A stretch of DNA of 64,000 bases from JAJPKK01 sp963807015 (GCA_963807015.1 CAWEAS010000033.1:1-64000); one strand, 5' to 3'; positions 49,736 through 58,335 are shown, numbered from the stretch's first letter. A program made the numbers and translations. Notes: generated by a model from the sequence alone, not told the origin.

Positions 49736-50562
49736 TCAACCCGTGGCTGGTCTTTGCGCGTCGGCATCAACAAGCCGATCCGCACTTAGGAAGTAGTTGT
49801 TATTGTTGATAACGATCTGCTCGTTGTTCTCGCCGCAATAATACTCAGGCCATTCTGGACGCGAATTGGGGTTGCGCACGTATCTTTTGTCTACCGTCCA
49901 GGGCCGCGCGAGGGCATGGTCGATGACGGTAATTTCGTCATGAAATATGTTGGGCTCAAACTCTTGTCTGGGGGGAGCCGCTCCTTGAATATCGACGGAT
50001 TGTCGAAGTGCAGAGGTAGGCCCGTCGCGTTATAAGAGCGTGGGCCTTTGAACGGACCTCGCGTTTCGACCTCGAGGACATCGTAACGGCCGTCCGCGTC
50101 TTCGTCGATCCACCGGCCGATCGAATAGCCCGAAAACGTTGGCTCGATCTCTTTGGGCCAATCGCGGCCGTCGGTGAAGATTTGACGATAATGGTCGTCG
50201 CTGCCAATTAGAATATACGTTGTTGCCGGAGTGATAATGAATTCCAACGGCCGAAACGTGACGATCATGTGTGGCATGCCGGCGGCGAGGCAGCCAGGAG
50301 TGTAGTAGTTTCCGAGCCCCCCGTTGGCCTGATCCAAGATGCTATTCTCCAGGATCTTCTGATACTCCGCCGTCAAGGGGGCGTGCTGCCCGAATCCCCA
50401 CGGCTTGGTCTGGTCGAACGACGGCTGCCCTGGAAGCCCGCGGACGACAAACCGCTCCCACTGGCCAGTCCAGTGTGGGTACTTCTTACCATCCAAGGCC
50501 AGTGCATCGCCTGACGGAGCCGCTAAGACCGCCAGGCCGATTATCAGCTTTCGATAAAGCAT
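49736..50562 (-). pseudogene. Exported protein gene with a late frameshift
   Basis: ATG 50562 starts a signal peptide (LYRKLIIGLAVLAAPSGDALA) and a mature part with KKYPHWTGQWERFVV, LENSILDQANGGLGNYYTPGCLAAGMPHMI and DEDADGRYDVLEVETRGPFKGPRSY. Near base 49950 the frame is lost after SLSPTYFMTK. The other frame continues naturally as NIFHDEITVIDHALARPWTV, DKRYVRNPNSRPEWPEYYCG and ENNEQIVINN to a stop at 49736. A one-base indel is sufficient. Rhizobial relatives of this secreted protein exist from memory, without a known role. Confidence 0.68.
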
Positions 50563-51304
50563 GGCGGCCTCCCTGCGTAGTCTCTGCTGCGCGCCATTTA
50601 TCGCCCAGGTCAAGCTGCCGGCGATTCTGGGGCCGGCGTCGGAGCCCGTACCTTGTATAGGTCAACGGCTTCGCAGGCTACGTCAAGATCGGCTGGTCGG
50701 TGCACGTCGCCGCAAGTTGGTTCAACATGCAAAAGCACGCCCCCGAAAAACTTGTGCTTTACACACTCTTCGTCGCCCGCCCAAAGACCAAGCGTAAGTA
50801 AGCTGAGACGAATCCCTGCGGTTATCCGGCAAGTGGTTCCGTTGACCAGCCACCTCAAAAATCTGGGTCGCCGGCGGCTGCCCTATGGAGCCGCCCGATG
50901 CGAATCATCGATCCACGCGCCTCGTGCCGCTCTGCGACAAACCGTGCCTCCGACTTTACCTAATGAGGCCCATGCGATAAGCGCCGCGGCGCAAGCTATG
51001 TAAGTCTATGAGTTAACTAGCGAAATAAAAGAGGAATAATTATGAAAAATTCTTTTTAGAGGGGCAAAATCGGGCGAAAAATCTTGCGTCGTTTCAATCG
51101 CTTACGAGCGACGATCGAGGTTTTTTCGTTCCGGTCAGCAGGGACCTGAAATCTGCCGCGGGGAGTTGGCTGGCCGCAGCAAAATTGCGAGGAAAATCAA
51201 GATCGCATCCTGTGGATCACGGTCAGCACATTTTCGTTTGCGTGCTGAGTCGCGATGCGTCCCTATGCGCGCTCAGACTTGGACCGCTGATAGGAGAACC
51301 CGAC
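50563..51304. other. Gap with only fragments
   Basis: About 740 bp without a complete gene. It contains a short fragment that resembles a GIY-YIG (T5orf172-type) nuclease (listed separately). The rest, including an AT-rich part around 51000-51060, shows nothing recognisable apart from the likely promoter of the gene at 51305. Confidence 0.45.
50661..50801 (+). pseudogene. Fragment resembling a GIY-YIG / T5orf172 nuclease
   Basis: Forty-six codons read NGFAGYVKIGWSVHVAASWF, NMQKHAPEKLVLYTLFVARP and KTKRK up to TAA 50799-50801. The pattern G-x-V-K-I-G-x-S ... N-x-Q ... P-E-K-L is that of the GIY-YIG superfamily. A stop codon lies immediately upstream and the remaining domain is missing. This is a short by-eye match. 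Confidence 0.35.
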
Positions 51305-51844
51305 ATGCAAGAACATCGCCGCAGGCGCGAGCTGCAGAAATTTGGAGAGGGGGTGGTTTTCGAACATCTCTCCAAGCTGGAGTATACGTGTGCATTCCTC
51401 AGAGACAACTTTCCGTGCTTTGACATCGAGGCACATAAAGACGGGAAAACCTATGTCGTGGCGGTGAAGGCCAGAAATCATACGACCGACAAGGGCGAAG
51501 AAAAGAAGAACTCCTATGGTCTGTTCCACAAGAAAACGGGCGGAGATCCGGAAGCGGCGGTCAAGATGGCCGCCGACATCGCGCAACGCCGGAACGCAAT
51601 CCAGATATGGATGGCGGTCAGAGTAGATGCCGTGCGGCAGCTATATGATATCTATTGGGGACTGGTCGGGGATTTGCCGAATAAAAAGCAAATACCTATG
51701 AGCCCGAGCGACCGGCGCAAACATCGAACACTTGCCTTGAAGGTATTTGATTTGAGGATAGACCCGCGTTGGTCAAACGTCAAAAAATCACGGCTTGTCC
51801 GTGCCGTGGAGATCTCCAATGACCGTGCCGAGCGCAGACCTTAG
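51305..51844 (+). CDS. Hypothetical protein, possible PD-(D/E)XK-like fold
   Basis: 179 residues. ATG 51305 lies after GGAGAACC; longer in-frame starts have no support. After a helical N-terminus (ELQKFGEGVVFEHLSKLEYTCAFLRDNF) comes CFDIEAHKDGKTYVVAVKAR, reminiscent of the D...(E)xK core of restriction-like nucleases. The expected Glu before x-Lys is Ala (VAVK), so catalysis is doubtful. The C-terminus is basic with Trp-rich helices. A strong terminator follows, implying a single-gene transcript. It lies in the element beside a nuclease fragment and upstream of the toxin-antitoxin-like operon; a defence link is only suggestive. Confidence 0.6.
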   Translation: MQEHRRRRELQKFGEGVVFEHLSKLEYTCAFLRDNFPCFDIEAHKDGKTYVVAVKARNHTTDKGEEKKNSYGLFHKKTGGDPEAAVKMAADIAQRRNAIQIWMAVRVDAVRQLYDIYWGLVGDLPNKKQIPMSPSDRRKHRTLALKVFDLRIDPRWSNVKKSRLVRAVEISNDRAERRP

Positions 51845-51866
51845 TTAGCTAACTAGGCTAAGCACC

Positions 51867-51894
51867 GAACCGCCCGCGAACGGGCGGTTCTTTT
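51867..51894 (+). terminator. Rho-independent terminator
   Basis: GAACCGCCCG (51867-51876) and CGGGCGGTTC (51881-51890) form a perfect 10-bp stem with a CGAA loop followed by four T residues. It lies 22 bp after the stop of the gene at 51305. Confidence 0.9.
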
Positions 51895-52008
51895 GTACAT
51901 GACCAACCGCGGTGGAAGGAGAATGTAGAATGGATAAGGATTGCATCGAACGATGTCGCGACAAGCTAATCGAGGTTGCGCTGCTCGTGGGAAGATTACT
52001 CGCACCTC

Positions 52009-52404
52009 TTAATGCGCCAAAAGTTGGGCCAGAAACTTGCGCGCTACCTCGGCGTCGAGCAGCCGGTCGCAATTCTTCGTGAACACGGTCGGTACCCATA
52101 CAAACTCATCCACGCCCAGGCCAACAAACCGGCGATAGAGCAGATTGTAATGCAGTTGCTCCATCAACTGGCGTTCCGAGCGGATCGTGTAGAATGCCTG
52201 CAACAAAAGCGCGCGCAGCAATCGCTCCGGCGCAATCGACGGGCGCCCATCAGCAGCGTAGAGTTCCGAAAATTCCCGGTCGAGCGCGGCAAGCACCTCG
52301 TTGACGATGCGCCGGATCAGCCGCAGCGGATGGGTCCTCGGAATGCGCTCTTCAAGATCTACATAAGAGAACAGTTCACCCGTCCGCATATCCGAACCGC
52401 GCAT
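52009..52404 (-). pseudogene. Truncated IS5/IS1182-type transposase (N-terminal part)
   Basis: 131 residues covering the N-terminal DUF772-like domain of an IS1182-type transposase: ELFSYVDLEERIPRTHPLRL, then RRIVNEVLAALDREFSELYA, then PERLLRALLLQAFYTIRSER and LGVDEFVWVPTVFTKNCDRL. The catalytic DDE domain is missing; the frame ends about 131 residues into a protein that is normally 350-500 residues long. It is a remnant, with no clear inverted repeats found around it. Confidence 0.78.
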
Positions 52405-52541
52405 CGAATCCCCCTGACGTCATCTCGCAACGACAGGAATCAAATTCGCAAGGCAATGTCAGTCGCCAGCAATCCAGTTTTTCAGCGCCCTGCCAGGCAT
52501 GTCGTCGAACTTTACTTAGCAGAACACCAACCGAGGATAGC

Positions 52542-52874
52542 ATGCCCGACCCCTCTGACATGCTTGCCGTTAGCCGAACGGCTCAGCGGCTGGCCTCGGT
52601 CTATTACGCGTTCCTTGTCGCCCAGTTGGTTGCCGCGAACCCGCGGTCAATCAATTCGCTGCCACCGGCACAGGCCCTGGGCGAGGACCCCATCGGCGAG
52701 ATTAAGCGCAAGGATGGAACGGTTCACACCCTAAACCTGCGCCACTACCTCAATCTATTTCGGGAGGATCATGGCCTTCAGCGCGAGGTTCTGCGGGCGT
52801 GGGCCACTAGCGCGCTATCGACTCTAGGGGACGGACAGAGGCCAAGAGCGGCTGGCGCGGTATCCAGCCCATAA
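52542..52874 (+). CDS. Small hypothetical protein
   Basis: 110 residues: MPDPSDMLAVSRTAQRLASV, then YYAFLVAQLVAANPRSINSL, an acidic loop, and LNLRHYLNLFREDHGLQREVLRAWATSAL. It is mostly helical with no membrane helix and no recognised family. The C-terminal tail (GDGQRPRAAGAVSSP) looks unstructured and could be a frameshifted end. It is 13 bp upstream of another small frame, so both may be one short operon of the element. Confidence 0.45.
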   Translation: MPDPSDMLAVSRTAQRLASVYYAFLVAQLVAANPRSINSLPPAQALGEDPIGEIKRKDGTVHTLNLRHYLNLFREDHGLQREVLRAWATSALSTLGDGQRPRAAGAVSSP

Positions 52875-52887
52875 CCGGAGTGCCACG

Positions 52888-53034
52888 GTGAAGAGTCCAG
52901 CCGGCGTGGTTTATGAAATAACACCTTCCCTATCAGGGCCGGTGCTTTTCGATTTTATGGGAGCCGGCGACGTTATCGACTTGCTGCAATCCGTCGAAAT
53001 TTACCTCTCAAAAGCGGGCGGCGCGCGTCCCTAA
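52888..53034 (+). CDS. Very small hypothetical protein (48 aa)
   Basis: GTG 52888 follows CGGAG with normal spacing and opens 48 codons: KSPAGVVYEITPSLSGPVLF, DFMGAGDVIDLLQSVEIYLS, KAGGARP, stop TAA 53032. The composition (regular hydrophobic pattern, balanced charges) looks like a folded small domain. It is 13 bp after the previous gene. Function is unknown. Confidence 0.42.
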   Translation: MKSPAGVVYEITPSLSGPVLFDFMGAGDVIDLLQSVEIYLSKAGGARP

Positions 53035-53095
53035 ACCCCGTCAGACTAGGCACAAGGGTATCTTGGATCGTACGGGACGCTGGCCCTTTGCGCCC

Positions 53096-54001
53096 TTACT
53101 GGGAATTGTCAGCCACTGCCTTCAAGAACCGCATGATAAGGTCGCTGACCTCGCGTTGGCGCAAAACGCGACGGTCACGGACTTCTTCACCCTCACCATC
53201 GATTTCGAACCGGGCCGCGGCGACGGAGCCATCTTTCCTGTAACCTTCTGTCACGCCATCATCGGCAAAGCGCTTGCTTAAAATCGCAAGTGCCTGGTCA
53301 ATGACCTCCGGGTGCTTTCCAGCGCGGGCCTCCTTGAATTTCTTCGCGGCGGCGTCTAGCTCACCTTCCATATTCTCAAGGCAATAGACGATATCGTGGG
53401 CATCCTTGTTCTCCTGCCGCTGATCGAGGGCAAAGGCCTTGAGGCAGGTGAAACTGACAATGTCGGCGTATCGGACCTTTTCGATCGCAACGCCCTTCTC
53501 GCCGAGCAACTCGGCGCGGATTTCCTTCTCTTCATGGTGATCGAAGACCATCGAAGAATGCGGGATATTCAACGCTGAGACCGTGCCTTCAGTCGGGAGC
53601 GGTTTGACCTTGCCACCCGAGATCGCAGGATTGTCCGCGAGCAGCTCCAAGATAACGGATACGCCTCTCTCGGTTTTTGTCTTCCAGCGCCAGGATTGTT
53701 TCTCTCCTCGATCATTCTCGGCACGTTCGAAGCCCATCTTTTTCAAATTTTCTTCGAGCGAATGATAGGCATCTGTTGTGGTGAGCATCTCCAACTGGAT
53801 GACGATATCGACATCGCCCGTACCGGCATGCGGTACTTTTCCTGCCCTGAGCTTGGGAGCGAGGTAACGCGGAGTGAGACCGCCCACGAGATAGACGGAG
53901 TCTTTCCAGGGACCCAATCCGCGCAAGAGCGTGACAAGCACGCGCTCGCAGTTGTCCGTGACTTTCTGGTCGTAGCCGCTGGCGGAGGTGGGCTTTGTCA
54001 T
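53096..54001 (-). CDS. AbiEii-like nucleotidyltransferase, candidate toxin
   Basis: 301 residues of the pol-beta-type nucleotidyltransferase superfamily. The motif VYLVGGLTPRYL (GG at 40-41) is followed by HAGTGDVDIVIQLE with Asp63 and Asp65, and a third acidic position in VILELLAD (Glu119). The C-terminal half has LKAFALDQRQENKDAHDIVY, as in AbiEii-type proteins (K-D-x-x-D). In type IV toxin-antitoxin/AbiE systems the second gene is such a nucleotidyltransferase toxin that modifies tRNA or other targets. Its ATG shares one base with the TGA of the upstream gene (TGATG), so translation is coupled. An in-frame extension further upstream was rejected. Confidence 0.8.
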   Translation of the reverse strand: MTKPTSASGYDQKVTDNCERVLVTLLRGLGPWKDSVYLVGGLTPRYLAPKLRAGKVPHAGTGDVDIVIQLEMLTTTDAYHSLEENLKKMGFERAENDRGEKQSWRWKTKTERGVSVILELLADNPAISGGKVKPLPTEGTVSALNIPHSSMVFDHHEEKEIRAELLGEKGVAIEKVRYADIVSFTCLKAFALDQRQENKDAHDIVYCLENMEGELDAAAKKFKEARAGKHPEVIDQALAILSKRFADDGVTEGYRKDGSVAAARFEIDGEGEEVRDRRVLRQREVSDLIMRFLKAVADNSQ

Positions 54002-55104
54002 CAGACACCGATCCTTTCCCGACGCAGATGTTCGGCTGCCTCCGGCGCGCGGCCGCCGCTGCGCAGGAGATCGAGATAGACCTGAACGGGATTCGCCAAC
54101 CACACAGAACCGTGGTGTTCCTTGAACAAGAATTCACCTTGGGACTTGGTTTCGATGACGAGCAGGTTGGCGCCTTCCGTGACGACGCGAGCTTCAAGTT
54201 TGCTGAGGGCGGCCTCTGCATCTCGTCCAGGCGGCATCCGGCACGCGACCCGCGAGATCGTTGACAGAAAAGGCGCGTAGACCTGAGCTGCCGCCTCTTG
54301 GGTGATGACATACTCAACGCCGGACGATTCACAAGCAGCTGCCAGCCGGTCCGACAGTTCGTCGATAGGCGCCGCAGGTACGTAATAGCGTCGAACGGGC
54401 GCCTGGTGGATCACAAGGACTTGCTTCTTCCACTCATTCAGAAGTTCGGTGGGAGCCGAGAGATGGCGTTCCTTGGAGGGGCCCTGGCCCTTGGACGAGG
54501 CCCAATCGAGCCGTTCCAGCTCTGTCAATGTCTCGGACGCCGTCGCCGGCGAAACCTTGGCGTATTCCGCAAGCTCTTTCACGCTGAACCACGAGTCAAG
54601 GCTGTGAAGAAGCGCGTGAAGCACCTGTGAAGACTTACCCGTGAACAGCGCACGAAAGGATTTTGCGAGTGTCTTCGGCGGCGGCATTTCGATGTAGAAG
54701 TAGGCGCCGTGGGCAGGGATAAAGAGACTTCCGCCGCTGTCAAAGTAGCCGACCTTTTCGTCTTTGAGCAGGTCTTTCGCGCCATCTGAAATGGATTGCG
54801 CCGCGAGGAGTGGCACGATGGATTTGGTCGGCGCGCTGCGTTGGGCGGCTTCCAGCGATCGTTTTATTTGCCAGAGTACCTGGTGAACGTCACGCGGGTA
54901 GACTTCCTTCTTCACTTCGATCAGCAAGACATGCCTTTGGTCTGCGGCAACGAAGTCGATCTCAGCGTCGATCTCGTGGCCGTTATAGATTGGGTGCCAA
55001 ATCGGTGCGTCGGTGTGCACCTCCGGAAGCTTCTGGAGAGCGTCCAGAAGCTTCTGTACGGTGTCCCGCTCCATGATCTGAAATTCGTTCGGCGTTTTTC
55101 CCAT
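54001..55104 (-). CDS. PD-(D/E)XK-like nuclease plus winged-helix protein, candidate AbiEi-like antitoxin
   Basis: 367 residues. The N-terminal about 110 residues have the restriction-like arrangement: Asp50 (EIDAEIDFV), then VLLIEVKKEV with Glu63 and Lys65, then Gln79 in VLWQIKRSLE, all expected active-site positions. A winged helix-turn-helix lies at about 158-208 (FSVKELAEYAKVSPATASETLTELERLDW). The remaining part resembles the C-terminal region of AbiEi-type proteins (EYVITQEAAAQVYAPFLSTI). It is the first gene of a two-gene operon with the nucleotidyltransferase. ATG 55104 is 11 bp downstream of the nearest CAGTGAATA repeat, which fits autoregulation by the winged helix. The nuclease call is inference from motifs. 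Confidence 0.75.
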   Translation of the reverse strand: MGKTPNEFQIMERDTVQKLLDALQKLPEVHTDAPIWHPIYNGHEIDAEIDFVAADQRHVLLIEVKKEVYPRDVHQVLWQIKRSLEAAQRSAPTKSIVPLLAAQSISDGAKDLLKDEKVGYFDSGGSLFIPAHGAYFYIEMPPPKTLAKSFRALFTGKSSQVLHALLHSLDSWFSVKELAEYAKVSPATASETLTELERLDWASSKGQGPSKERHLSAPTELLNEWKKQVLVIHQAPVRRYYVPAAPIDELSDRLAAACESSGVEYVITQEAAAQVYAPFLSTISRVACRMPPGRDAEAALSKLEARVVTEGANLLVIETKSQGEFLFKEHHGSVWLANPVQVYLDLLRSGGRAPEAAEHLRRERIGV

Positions 55105-55114
55105 ATTTGCTGCA

Positions 55115-55177
55115 CAGTGAATAAGGCTGAATCAGTGAATATTCGACGGAATCGACATATTCACTGAACAGTGAATA
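55115..55177. promoter_or_regulatory. Operator-like CAGTGAATA repeats upstream of TA-like operon
   Basis: CAGTGAATA occurs at 55115, 55133 and 55169; its reverse complement TATTCACTG is at 55158, forming a perfect palindrome with the last copy (9+2+9 bp, 55158-55177). The direct copies are 18 and 36 bp apart. All lie just upstream of ATG 55104. Confidence 0.8.
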
Positions 55178-56510
55178 ATAGCACTTTCCCGCTCTTCTTT
55201 CAATCAGCATAAAAAATGCAGCTAATTCAGATAGTTGTGCTTAGTGTTCGCACCTACTGGCAGCATGCATCAACAACAATTACAACTTATGCGCTATCCG
55301 CCCAAGGGTCCGCCAGTCGGCGCCGCGACGGTACTTCTTAGCGTCAGGGCATGATCAGGGCGACGATCTTGGCGAGCGTCGCAATCACGAAGAAGAGAAC
55401 CTCGATGCCGCTGAGGAGCTGAGGAGTGCGCAGCATCGTGCGGTGGTTGTGCGCCGATGCCGCGGATCATTGGCCTGCACCGACTGCCGCCGAGCATTGC
55501 AGACGGCGAGAAAACCCATGCCTGACGGAAGAAGCCGCAACAGTGAACGCAGCCTGCGCCTGGACGCGCCGGACGCGCCGCAGACAGGAGACGGGTCTGA
55601 AATCACAAACTCTCTGAACGGGAAGACCAGAAGCCGGCGAGAACTTCGAGTTTACCGTTTCATCAAAGCGGCGCCTTACCCGTGTGGCGGCGTACATCGG
55701 TCAATCTCGAGTTTGCGAGGTGAGTTCGGTCGACCCGCCGCACTCTCAGACAGTTCAAATCCCCTCCTGATGCCGCGGGGCTGACCCCTGAGAATACGCG
55801 CCGTCGATTTTATCGGAAACAACATCGAAGAGCAGCGTACGATTGCCGCGGCGCCGAGATCCAAGATGCTGGGTGGTTGCCATGAGTGAGCCCGATGGAT
55901 TGCGGACCTGACAAGGTGGCGGCAGTCGCCGCCGAGGGGCTTTCGGTCACCAGCAACACGCCATGGCAGCGGGCCGCCGTCACGCCACCTGGCGACCCGG
56001 GAAGCCAATGAAGTTCGTGCCCAGCAAATCCTATCTGTGTGTCAAATACCGTGTGTGCAGCCAACTCACGCCGTTCGACGATAGCGGCGAACCGCTGCCG
56101 GCGATGAGTTTCCAGTCCAGCCGAAGCGCAGGAGTTCCGCATCGAACTCGCGTGCGACACGTCTCGCACTCCGGGAGCCTGGAACGGCAACGAGATTGTC
56201 CAGGTGAACGTGCGGCTCCAGCCGGGGCGTGCTGCTGGCGGATTGCGTATCGCATTCGCAGTCGTCACGGGCGCCCCGTTGCGTGTCGACGCCGCGAAGG
56301 GTCGGGAAAAGAAAGGGCAATACCTACGCGCGACTTCGGCAGCTTGCGTGCGAGAGGGCAGGAAACCGGTTGAGTGCTCGGGCGATTGATGAACCTATCC
56401 ACAAGCCATCGGCCGATATAGAAACCCGGCACGAGCCAGACGACGGCGAAGCAAAGATCAATTATCAGCGAAGAACGCTGGGACCCCCCTAGTCAAAAGC
56501 GAGAAATGGT
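55178..56510. other. Long region without a recognised gene
   Basis: About 1.3 kb between the TA-like operon and the receiver-domain gene. Short open frames exist on both strands without ribosome binding sites, homology or coding character. A copy of the tRNA-Ala T-arm word lies at 55753-55766. It is probably junction debris around the right end of the integrative element. Confidence 0.5.
55753..55766 (+). other. Candidate attR core
   Basis: GTTCAAATCCCCTC here is identical to the T-arm part of tRNA-Ala (37547-37560). The rest of the tRNA end (GGCTCCACCA) is not conserved, so either the core is short or this is an old, eroded junction. Confidence 0.45.
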
Positions 56511-56903
56511 ATGACAGGGCTCTCCGGTAAGCGGATTCTCATCGTTGAAGAGGAACCTCTAATCGCCATGGATGAGGAGGTTATTCTCGCGCGGACAAGT
56601 TGCAACGTGGTCGGACCAGTCTCGACTTTCAAGAAAGCAAGACAGCTTATAGCAATCGACAGAATTGACGCTGCGCTCGTCGATGGCACGATCGGTGGCG
56701 TACCTGCATATGCGTTCGTTGGTGAATTGAAGCAAAAGAACATTCCATTCATCATACTGACAGCTCCCGGTCTGTACCGCCCGCAAGGTCTCCCGGTGCG
56801 CGATTTTGCCGATGCGGTTTTCGTTGATAAGCCATACTTCCCACAGCAACTGATCGAAGCCCTCGAAGCACTGCTCAATCCCGATCAGCCTGATTCAAGT
56901 TAG
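56511..56903 (+). CDS. Single-domain response regulator (receiver only)
   Basis: 130 residues: RILIVEEEPLIAMDEEVIL with the acidic pocket, ALVDGTIGG with the probable phosphoacceptor Asp in strand 3, FIILTAPG with the conserved Thr, and FVDKPYFPQQLIEAL with the conserved Lys-Pro. There is no output domain. Such stand-alone receivers act in phosphorelays or sense general stress in rhizobia. No histidine kinase is in the window. The start ATG 56511 follows an AGCGAGAAATGGT context without a strong ribosome binding site. Confidence 0.85.
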   Translation: MTGLSGKRILIVEEEPLIAMDEEVILARTSCNVVGPVSTFKKARQLIAIDRIDAALVDGTIGGVPAYAFVGELKQKNIPFIILTAPGLYRPQGLPVRDFADAVFVDKPYFPQQLIEALEALLNPDQPDSS

Positions 56904-57126
56904 TCCTTTGACTTGATGAGGCCAGGGTTGCGGGAAGCCGCGATTTTATTTGGGGTTAAGTCCCATACCCGCTACTACGTGCCACACCGAAACACTTTTA
57001 CACCGCTGGCATCGCCCGCGGTTTCAACCGGTTAATAACCGTCGATAAGTCACTACGCCGACTTTACATTCTCCAACTTCTGCAATACCGCATGACTCCC
57101 CTGAAATAACTGTAGGATCAAGCGCC

Positions 57127-57528
57127 ATGGCCGCCCTCCCTCTCAAGTCAATGTCGATTGAAAAACTCTCAAAGCTGCAAGCGGAGGTCGAAGCCGCGCT
57201 CAGCGCGAAAGTCGTCGAGGAGCGCCGCGAGCTTGAAGCGAAACTCACTCAGCTCTCCCGTCTCGGTGATGGCCACGCGCGCGCATCCGGACGCCGCGGC
57301 CGCCCGCCCGGCAGCAGCAGTTCACTTAGCGGGACCACCGTCGCCCCGAAGTACCGCAATCCCGAGAACCCGTCAGAGACCTGGGCCGGCCGTGGCCTGA
57401 AACCTCGCTGGCTCACGGCCGCGATGAAATCAGGTAAGAAGCTCGAAGACTTCGCCATTGGCGGCAAGGCAGCGGCCGCATCGAAAAAGGTGCCGAAGAA
57501 GCGCGGCAGGCCACGCAAGACAGCGTAG
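57127..57528 (+). CDS. H-NS histone-like family DNA-binding protein (second copy)
   Basis: 133 residues. A coiled-coil N-terminus (IEKLSKLQAEVEAALSAKVV), a basic linker (RRGRPPGSSSS) and KYRNPENPSETWAGRGLKPR as DNA-binding motif. The C-terminal KKVPKKRGRPRKTA adds an AT-hook-like RGRP. It is clearly paralogous to 6627-7004. It lies in the accessory region, which suggests either a xenogeneic silencer carried by the mobile DNA or a duplicated core gene. Confidence 0.88.
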   Translation: MAALPLKSMSIEKLSKLQAEVEAALSAKVVEERRELEAKLTQLSRLGDGHARASGRRGRPPGSSSSLSGTTVAPKYRNPENPSETWAGRGLKPRWLTAAMKSGKKLEDFAIGGKAAAASKKVPKKRGRPRKTA

Positions 57529-57921
57529 CAATAGGTCGGCGAGGCGGAAACACCCGGCTCAAAGTGAGACTGTCACTGGGGCAGCCTAATCCTCAGGCTG
57601 ACGCAGTTGCTGCTGAAGTGTCGGCTGAGACGGCGGCATAGCGGCAGCACCCTTCCAGACTGAGCCCTCCCCCTCCCTGCTTCGCGCTCACCGTGAATTC
57701 GTTATGCCGAGGAGGCCCAGGCGGCATCGCAACAATTCGACCGTGGTTGAACGTTCGGCCAACTCGTCACAGGAGTAGGAGTACGGTCCAGTCCGGAGAA
57801 CCACTCGGGTACGACCTATGCGTTTAGTGTCTGGCTTTCGATAGGAGTGGCGATTGCCACGCTTCCTGTGAGCGGCATTCCGGCCCTGTTCGCAGCCCGA
57901 GTTTTTCGCCAGATTCTTCCG
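57529..57921. other. Gap of about 390 bp, nothing recognised
   Basis: No gene, RNA or repeat could be recognised between the H-NS gene and the 3' part of the IS21-split membrane-protein gene. Confidence 0.4.
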
Positions 57922-58335
57922 TCAGAAAACTCCAAACCAGGAAAATTGAAAAAAGAGTGCAATAGCAGCGACGTAAACGAGCACAGTTCCAATGAGCCAC
58001 AATGGAAGCTGACCAACAATCGCTGCGACAAACGCGCCAACGGCGGCCCAAAGCCAACCGCCAACCAACGTCAGGACCAGCAGTCCGATGGTCTTACGCC
58101 ATCCAAAATCATAAAGGCTGAGGGCGGCCCCATGCGGATTCCGATTTGATCCGGCCGGGTGTTCCGAGATGAAGCCGGCCGGGATTCCGATTTGAAGCCG
58201 GCCACCGTTCCGAGACCAATCCGGCCACCATTCCGATTTGAAGCCGGCCACCCTGGCGTTGTGGATGACGGCTTTTCCTGCGGGTCAGCGACTAGGTGAT
58301 CAGCCCTGCCTCGATCATTGGCGAGGAGGGGTTGG

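Larger units (their letters stand above)
37547..55766. mobile_element. Putative integrative element in tRNA-Ala (about 18 kb)
   Basis: A P4-type integrase begins 150 bp from the tRNA 3' end. The 14-bp word GTTCAAATCCCCTC of the tRNA T-arm (37547-37560) recurs exactly at 55753-55766. Between them lie AlpA-like regulator, primase/helicase, IS elements, pseudogenes and a toxin-antitoxin-like operon, all with lower and more variable GC than the flanks. Core-type genes stop at the tRNA. The right boundary is a proposal, because 14 bp is short for an attachment core and accessory genes continue beyond it. Confidence 0.6.

Noticed and set aside
50610..50858. 82-codon minus-strand frame
   Set aside because: It overlaps the GIY-YIG-like fragment on the opposite strand and has no start signal or family resemblance.
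55344..55436. 30-residue hydrophobic minus-strand frame (MLRTPQLLSGIEVLFFVIAT...)
   Set aside because: It looks like a small membrane peptide but has no ribosome binding site and no context; not enough support.
55810..56373. Several overlapping frames on both strands in the region right of the candidate attR
   Set aside because: No frame has a ribosome binding site, family motif or consistent codon character.
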